Origin: Bifidobacterium goeldii
GTDB lineage: Bacteria; Actinomycetota; Actinomycetes; Actinomycetales; Bifidobacteriaceae
NCBI RefSeq assembly: GCF_003951095.1
Contig: NZ_QXGL01000003.1
Location: 62,001 to 126,000, forward strand
Reading direction: 5' to 3'
DNA length: 64,000 nucleotides
Under the pieces are notes generated by a model, which ran no database searches, was not told the origin of the DNA, and saw nothing but the letters and a program-made list of their open reading frames with translations. The translations under genes and the position numbers were made by a program. This document shows, piece by piece, positions 59,784-64,000 of the stretch. Positions within the stretch are counted from its first letter, which is position 1; each line of letters begins with the position of its first letter.

Positions 59784-60077
59784 TCAGCCGGCAGCAAACA
59801 AACGTGATGCTTGCGTTTCTGCGTCGGCATACACCGTAGAAGCCTGAGTTAATGCGTTTTGGATAGATTCCAATGATGCTTCCATCTGCTGTTGTGCGGC
59901 TCTCCATTGAGCGCTCACCGATGTGAACTGTGTGGCTGCAGTTCCTCGCCATGCATCTTGCAAACCATTGAGATTGGCATACATGCCGTTCACTGCTTGG
60001 CGTATCGCGGCGATTGACGCGCTCACAGCGGCTGATGAACTTTGGATCCGCTCTGAATCGACTTGAAATTGGGGCAT
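59784..60077 (-). CDS. WXG100-family protein (ESAT-6-like)
   Basis: A 97-aa helical-hairpin protein of the WXG100 family: W43-R-G45 turn in LQDAWRGTAATQF between two amphipathic helices, ending in LFAAG. Such proteins are secreted by type VII systems or act as partners. An AAAGGA Shine-Dalgarno 7 bases before ATG 60077 and the family length choose this start over the much longer open frame. No FtsK/EccC-type ATPase gene is near. Confidence 0.88.
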   Translation of the reverse strand: MPQFQVDSERIQSSSAAVSASIAAIRQAVNGMYANLNGLQDAWRGTAATQFTSVSAQWRAAQQQMEASLESIQNALTQASTVYADAETQASRLFAAG

Positions 60078-60171
60078 AATCGCATCCTTTCTGACCGTGG
60101 TTTTTCGTGTGTTCCGTGTACGGTGCGCACCACCGTCGACGTGATTGCAATCGGCGGCTAATCTGGACGAT

Positions 60172-61290
60172 ATGACATTGCGAACGATTGGGTATGAAAA
60201 AACGAATGATGTGGTCGAAGGCTCGCCATCTACGGGGGTATACGGCGTGTCGCATAGCACAAAATGGGTAATGCAAGGGCTCTATCGCATCATGTGCGTC
60301 ATGCTAGCTGTGGTGTTGTGGATAACTACTTCTTCGATGTTGTTCACGTCCACACCGGCTATGGCTGCTGGAGATTCATCAGATTCTTCAGAGAGTCAAC
60401 CCACATTCTCACAGGACATTATTGATCCTGAAAACGTGCTCGGATCAGATGTGGCCTCTGTTACTGACGCCATGAAGAAAACGAAGGACAAAACTGGCGT
60501 CACCGTTAAATTGTCGTATTTAACCAACTTTTCCGGGGCGAAAAATCCTGACGCATGGGCGCAGAAAGCGCTTGACGCTTCTGACCCTAAGCCGAATACT
60601 GTGCTTCTTGCCGCCGCATTGAATGATGGTCGACTGGTTGTAGCGATTTCATCCAATTCTGATGATTGGCTGCTTGATAAGCAAACCGCCTCGCAGCTAT
60701 CACAAGCGGCACTTGACCCTATTGTGAGCGGGGATTCGCCTGATTGGTCGGCGTCAGCGATTGCCATGATGGATATGATTGCTACGCTCAAACAGACTTC
60801 AACACGCAAAAGCGAAGTAGCAATTGGCGTTGCTGCAATGGGTGGCGTGCTCGTGGCATTGATCGCCATTGTTGTTGTGGTGACCATCATCAGGCGTCGG
60901 CGTGAAGTGAATAAGGATTCTCGCGAAACAATCGAGACGGATACCGAAGAGGCAACGAGCAAGCGCTCGAAGCCATCACGCTCCGGTTCTGCACGTCGCG
61001 CGCGTCGTGCACGCCGTTCGGCTACCGCGTCTGACACAACCCGTGCGGATGACACTGCTAATCCGCGTACGGGTACGTCATCTGCTGATAGTGCGTCTGA
61101 AAACGAGACCGATCGATTTAACGCGTGGCTCGCTTCCATTGCCTCTCAGGATGCACAAAGCCCAGCGGGTTCGCAGGATTCAGCTGATTCGCAGGGCGCA
61201 TCGGACTCGCATAACGACACAACCATCGAAGGCACAGCGGACGTTCAGGAAACGTCCAGCACTGCGCGTCAAGCTGGAGTACATGAGTAA
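60172..61290 (+). CDS. TPM-domain membrane protein
   Basis: A ~372-aa protein: signal peptide or anchor (about residues 36-66, ending AMAAG), an extracytoplasmic TPM (DUF477) domain (IIDPENVLGSD, LLAAALNDGRLVVAISSNSDDWLLD), a second helix (~218-242) and a long Arg/Ser-rich then acidic disordered cytoplasmic tail. TPM proteins are often assigned to stress or photosystem repair, but the bifidobacterial function is unknown. ATG 60172 is chosen over ATG 60145. It overlaps the response regulator gene by 8 bases. Confidence 0.8.
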   Translation: MTLRTIGYEKTNDVVEGSPSTGVYGVSHSTKWVMQGLYRIMCVMLAVVLWITTSSMLFTSTPAMAAGDSSDSSESQPTFSQDIIDPENVLGSDVASVTDAMKKTKDKTGVTVKLSYLTNFSGAKNPDAWAQKALDASDPKPNTVLLAAALNDGRLVVAISSNSDDWLLDKQTASQLSQAALDPIVSGDSPDWSASAIAMMDMIATLKQTSTRKSEVAIGVAAMGGVLVALIAIVVVVTIIRRRREVNKDSRETIETDTEEATSKRSKPSRSGSARRARRARRSATASDTTRADDTANPRTGTSSADSASENETDRFNAWLASIASQDAQSPAGSQDSADSQGASDSHNDTTIEGTADVQETSSTARQAGVHE

Positions 61291-62020
61291 GCCTATTGAA
61301 GCATCGATTGTAGTTGTGGACGACGAGCCCTCCATCCGCGAGCTGCTCGTCGCTTCTTTGCATTTCGCCGGATTTGAAGTAGCCACTGCGGCCTCCGGCT
61401 CTGAGGCCATCGGGGTGATTGAAAAAACCCAGCCGGATCTTATTGTTCTGGATGTCATGCTCCCTGATATTGACGGATTCACCGTAACCCGCCGTATCCG
61501 GCAGGAGGGCATCACCGCACCGGTACTGTTCTTGACCGCGCGCGATGATACGCAGGACAAGGTTATGGGTTTGACCGTTGGCGGCGATGATTATGTCACT
61601 AAGCCGTTCAGCCTCGAAGAAGTCGTCGCACGTATTCGCGCAATCCTGCGCCGTACTCGCGAACAGATTGAAGATGACCCGATCATTCGCGTTGGCGATC
61701 TCGAAATCAATGAGGACTCGCACGATGTCTCGCGTGCCGGCCAGCCGATCGACTTGAGCCCCACTGAATACAAGTTGCTGCGCTACCTGATGGATAATGA
61801 AGGTCGCGTGCTGTCGAAAGCACAAATCCTCGATCATGTGTGGCAGTATGACTGGGGTGGAGACGCTGCCATCGTCGAATCATATATTTCATACCTGCGT
61901 AAGAAAGTTGATGGCATTGTTGTCACTGATGAGAACGGTGAACAGCATAAGGTAACGCCGCTCATCGAAACCAAGCGTGGTATCGGATATATGATCCGCG
62001 AGCCCAAGGTCGCAGCATAG
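61283..62020 (+). CDS. OmpR-family response regulator
   Basis: A 245-aa response regulator: receiver with VVDDEPS (12-17), phosphoacceptor Asp57 in IVLDVMLPD, Thr/Ala and Lys of YVTKPFS; C-terminal winged helix with DLSPTEYKLLRYLMDN and IVESYISYLRKKV. A shorter reading frame is fixed by GGAG before ATG 61283; the in-frame extension to 61007 runs over the TPM gene in another frame. Organisation and sequence resemble TrcR/MprA-type actinobacterial regulators. 7 bases separate it from its kinase. Confidence 0.95.
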   Translation: MSKPIEASIVVVDDEPSIRELLVASLHFAGFEVATAASGSEAIGVIEKTQPDLIVLDVMLPDIDGFTVTRRIRQEGITAPVLFLTARDDTQDKVMGLTVGGDDYVTKPFSLEEVVARIRAILRRTREQIEDDPIIRVGDLEINEDSHDVSRAGQPIDLSPTEYKLLRYLMDNEGRVLSKAQILDHVWQYDWGGDAAIVESYISYLRKKVDGIVVTDENGEQHKVTPLIETKRGIGYMIREPKVAA

Positions 62021-62027
62021 GAGCGGC

Positions 62028-63977
62028 ATGATGACTGCGCAAGATCAGCCGGTTCGGACCTCGGCGCAGCCCGTCGCCGCACCTGCTTTAGCATCTGGAG
62101 CGCCAGGGCAACCAGTACCGCCCACAGTGCCCGTAACGCCCGGAATGCCTGGAGCTCCAGGAGCAAATAACGCGAACGGTAGCACTAGCCGCAACGGTGG
62201 CAAGCCAAGCGTGTGGTCATGGTTACGCGCCAAATTTGTACACAGTGTTGACGCGATTCCGCTCGCCACAAAAATCGTCACCTGCACGGTGGTGCTACTC
62301 ATCGTCGGTACTGCTGGCATTTCGTTTACACTGCGGCAACTGGTAAGCAACTACATGTTGGAAAAAACCGATATGCAGTTGTTACGCCAATCGCAGTTGG
62401 TGCTCGATAACATCAAAGTACTGTCCGCCTCAAGCGAAGACAACGGTAGCAATAGTTTGCTGAACAGCTACTTTTTGCAAATTCGCGACGACAATGATGT
62501 GATCACCTCAAATGCATTGGTGCCGCAACTCAAAGATGGTGTGACTTCGATGCCACTGCTGCCACCGAGCGGCAGCCGTGGGGGAGTGCAACTGCAGCAG
62601 CCGTTTACGACTACTGCTCACGTGACCACCAATGGCACCATTACTGACCGCAGCACGCTGACTACTGCTGAAGCACCGTGGCGTGTGGTGGCATTGCCAT
62701 GGGTTGATAAAGCAGCTGGTAAAACCGGTATTTGCTACATCGGCTTGTCGATGAGTGACCAGTTGGACACTACGCGTACGCTGACTCGATACTGTTTTAC
62801 CGTTGGCTTGGCGATTGTTATTTTGGGTGCGTTGCTTGCAACGCTCCTGACGCAACGCACACTTGCACCGTTGAAGCGTATTGAGAAAACAGCGGCAAAA
62901 ATCGCAGCTGGTGATTTAAGTCAACGAGTGCCTCCAGCTCCGGAAAACACGGAAGTTGGTTCGCTCGCAGCCTCTCTGAACGCTATGCTCGCTCGCATTG
63001 AGCAAAGCTTCCATGAGCAGGAAGAGACGACGGAGAAGATGAAACGATTCGTCTCCGATGCGAGCCACGAGTTGCGTACACCGCTTGCTGCTATTCACGG
63101 GTATGCGGAATTGTATAAGATGCAGCGCGATCTGCCGGGAGCGCTTGAACGCGCTGATGAGTCTATTGAGCACATTGAAGCATCTAGCTCGCGTATGACG
63201 GTGCTGGTGGAAGATTTGCTGTCGTTGGCTCGACTCGATGAGGGGCGTGGCATTGATATTACGCAGCAAGTGCCGCTCACATCGCTGGTTGCTGACGCGA
63301 CCGATGATCTGCATGCACTTGACCCTGAACGTGCTATTCGACTGGGCTCGTTGGTATTCCAGCCCGCTGGCGCGGATGGTGGAAGCTCGCCTGCTGGATT
63401 GGAATTTGTTGAGGGGCCTTTGCCTGAAGTGACGCTTAAGGGTGATGGTTCGCGACTACGCCAAGTGGTTACCAATATCGTCGGTAATATTCACCGCTAT
63501 ACGCCTGCTGACTCGCCGGTAGAAACGTCGATTGGTGTGATGCCAGCATCAATCAGTCCGGAATCATTGGCACGTATGCCTGCCAATGAAACGTCCATGC
63601 GTTATTTCATTGAAGCGGTGGATGTGAGCCAGTCCATGCAAATGGGCATGAATTATGCAGTGATTCGCTTCTCTGATCACGGGCCGGGTGTGCCTGCCGA
63701 ATCGCGTTCGAAAATATTTGAGCGCTTCTATACGGCCGATCCTTCTCGCGCACGCTTGAAGGGTGGCACCGGTTTGGGCATGGCTATCGCACAGTCGGTG
63801 GTTAAGGCGCATAAGGGCTTTATCTGCGCTACTGGAAGCCAGGGTGGCGGCTTGACGCTTACCGTAGTGTTGCCGATTGCTCCTTTGGAACCGGCATCGA
63901 GTGCGATTCCAGCTGCATCGCATGATGGCAAAGAGACGCGTAAGGGGCGTACGGAGCGTCAACATCGTTCCAAGTAG
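62028..63977 (+). CDS. Sensor histidine kinase
   Basis: A 649-aa kinase partner of the preceding regulator. A Pro/Gly/Ala-rich cytoplasmic N-terminus (~1-60), transmembrane helices at about 82-104 and 263-284, an extracytoplasmic sensor region between, HAMP (QRTLAPLKRIEKTAAKIAAGDLSQRV), H box SDASHELRTPL with His347, N box QVVTNIVGNIHRY and G boxes SDHGPGVP and GGTGLGM. A ~60-residue low-conservation insertion lies in the ATPase domain. ATG 62028 and ATG 62031 are adjacent. Signal unknown; relatives include TrcS and MprB. Confidence 0.94.
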   Translation: MMTAQDQPVRTSAQPVAAPALASGAPGQPVPPTVPVTPGMPGAPGANNANGSTSRNGGKPSVWSWLRAKFVHSVDAIPLATKIVTCTVVLLIVGTAGISFTLRQLVSNYMLEKTDMQLLRQSQLVLDNIKVLSASSEDNGSNSLLNSYFLQIRDDNDVITSNALVPQLKDGVTSMPLLPPSGSRGGVQLQQPFTTTAHVTTNGTITDRSTLTTAEAPWRVVALPWVDKAAGKTGICYIGLSMSDQLDTTRTLTRYCFTVGLAIVILGALLATLLTQRTLAPLKRIEKTAAKIAAGDLSQRVPPAPENTEVGSLAASLNAMLARIEQSFHEQEETTEKMKRFVSDASHELRTPLAAIHGYAELYKMQRDLPGALERADESIEHIEASSSRMTVLVEDLLSLARLDEGRGIDITQQVPLTSLVADATDDLHALDPERAIRLGSLVFQPAGADGGSSPAGLEFVEGPLPEVTLKGDGSRLRQVVTNIVGNIHRYTPADSPVETSIGVMPASISPESLARMPANETSMRYFIEAVDVSQSMQMGMNYAVIRFSDHGPGVPAESRSKIFERFYTADPSRARLKGGTGLGMAIAQSVVKAHKGFICATGSQGGGLTLTVVLPIAPLEPASSAIPAASHDGKETRKGRTERQHRSK

Positions 63978-64000
63978 CCGCTCGCAATCGGCTCCAAGAG

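Noticed and set aside
59784..60260. 158-aa version of the WXG100 protein
   Set aside because: The first 61 residues are atypical for the family and the AAAGGA Shine-Dalgarno favours ATG 60077.
61007..61282. N-terminal extension of the response regulator
   Set aside because: The upstream 92 codons overlap the TPM gene in another frame and are Arg/Leu-rich; the receiver domain begins at ATG 61283.

Overview
The window is chromosomal DNA from a Bifidobacterium, or a very close actinobacterial relative. I infer this from the genus-typical run fusA-tuf-efp-nusB-carA-carB-(pyrF-like)/gmk, the actinobacterial pupylation genes (ARC/Mpa ATPase, dop, pup, pafA), an actinobacterial PriA without helicase motifs, groEL behind CIRCE operators, GH36 alpha-galactosidase and a carbohydrate-type LacI regulator. 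I see no rRNA, tRNA, CRISPR array, transposase or phage gene, so this is mostly core genome with a few accessory islands.

Layout. 1-9.3 kb: translation factors (3' end of fusA, tuf, efp), nusB, and carA-carB followed by an open frame joining an OMP-decarboxylase-like domain to guanylate kinase. 9.3-11.9 kb: an accessory patch with a repeat-rich intergenic region (including seven copies of a TTTTCCCCACATC-like motif) and two tandem paralogous membrane proteins of unknown function. 11.9-17.8 kb: ilvD on the minus strand, then a heterodimeric ABC exporter. 17.8-24.2 kb: alpha-galactosidase, an AGE-family sugar isomerase, a LacI regulator and glycerate kinase, the last three linked by similar operator-like sites. 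24.3-32.6 kb: rpoZ, metK, cfa, priA, a HAD hydrolase, fmt and serB. 32.6-39.5 kb: dedA, ARC ATPase, dop, an inositol-phosphatase-like gene, pup and pafA. 39.6-44.1 kb: hup, a large flippase-like membrane protein and purB, all on the minus strand.

44.2-48 kb is a self-contained response regulator / ABC transporter / histidine kinase module whose intergenic region holds a tandem hairpin repeat and four 11-bp direct repeats. 48-55.4 kb, read on the minus strand, is a MoxR-DUF58-VWA operon followed by a WXG100-like protein translationally linked to a predicted lipase. 55.5-64 kb: ung, a LytR_C-domain protein, a cold-shock gene, groEL, a WXG100 protein, and a TPM-domain protein overlapping a second response regulator/histidine kinase pair.

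A recurring theme is enzyme folds that have lost catalytic residues: the OMP decarboxylase domain fused to guanylate kinase (catalytic Lys and Asp of DxKxxD replaced), the inositol-phosphatase-like protein inside the pupylation locus, PriA without its ATPase motifs, and one ABC half-transporter with Asp for the catalytic Glu. The strongest candidates for undescribed biology are the pseudo-decarboxylase/guanylate kinase fusion, the repeat array beside the paralogous membrane proteins, and the WXG100/lipase pair. All calls were made by reading sequence and translations; no database search was possible.
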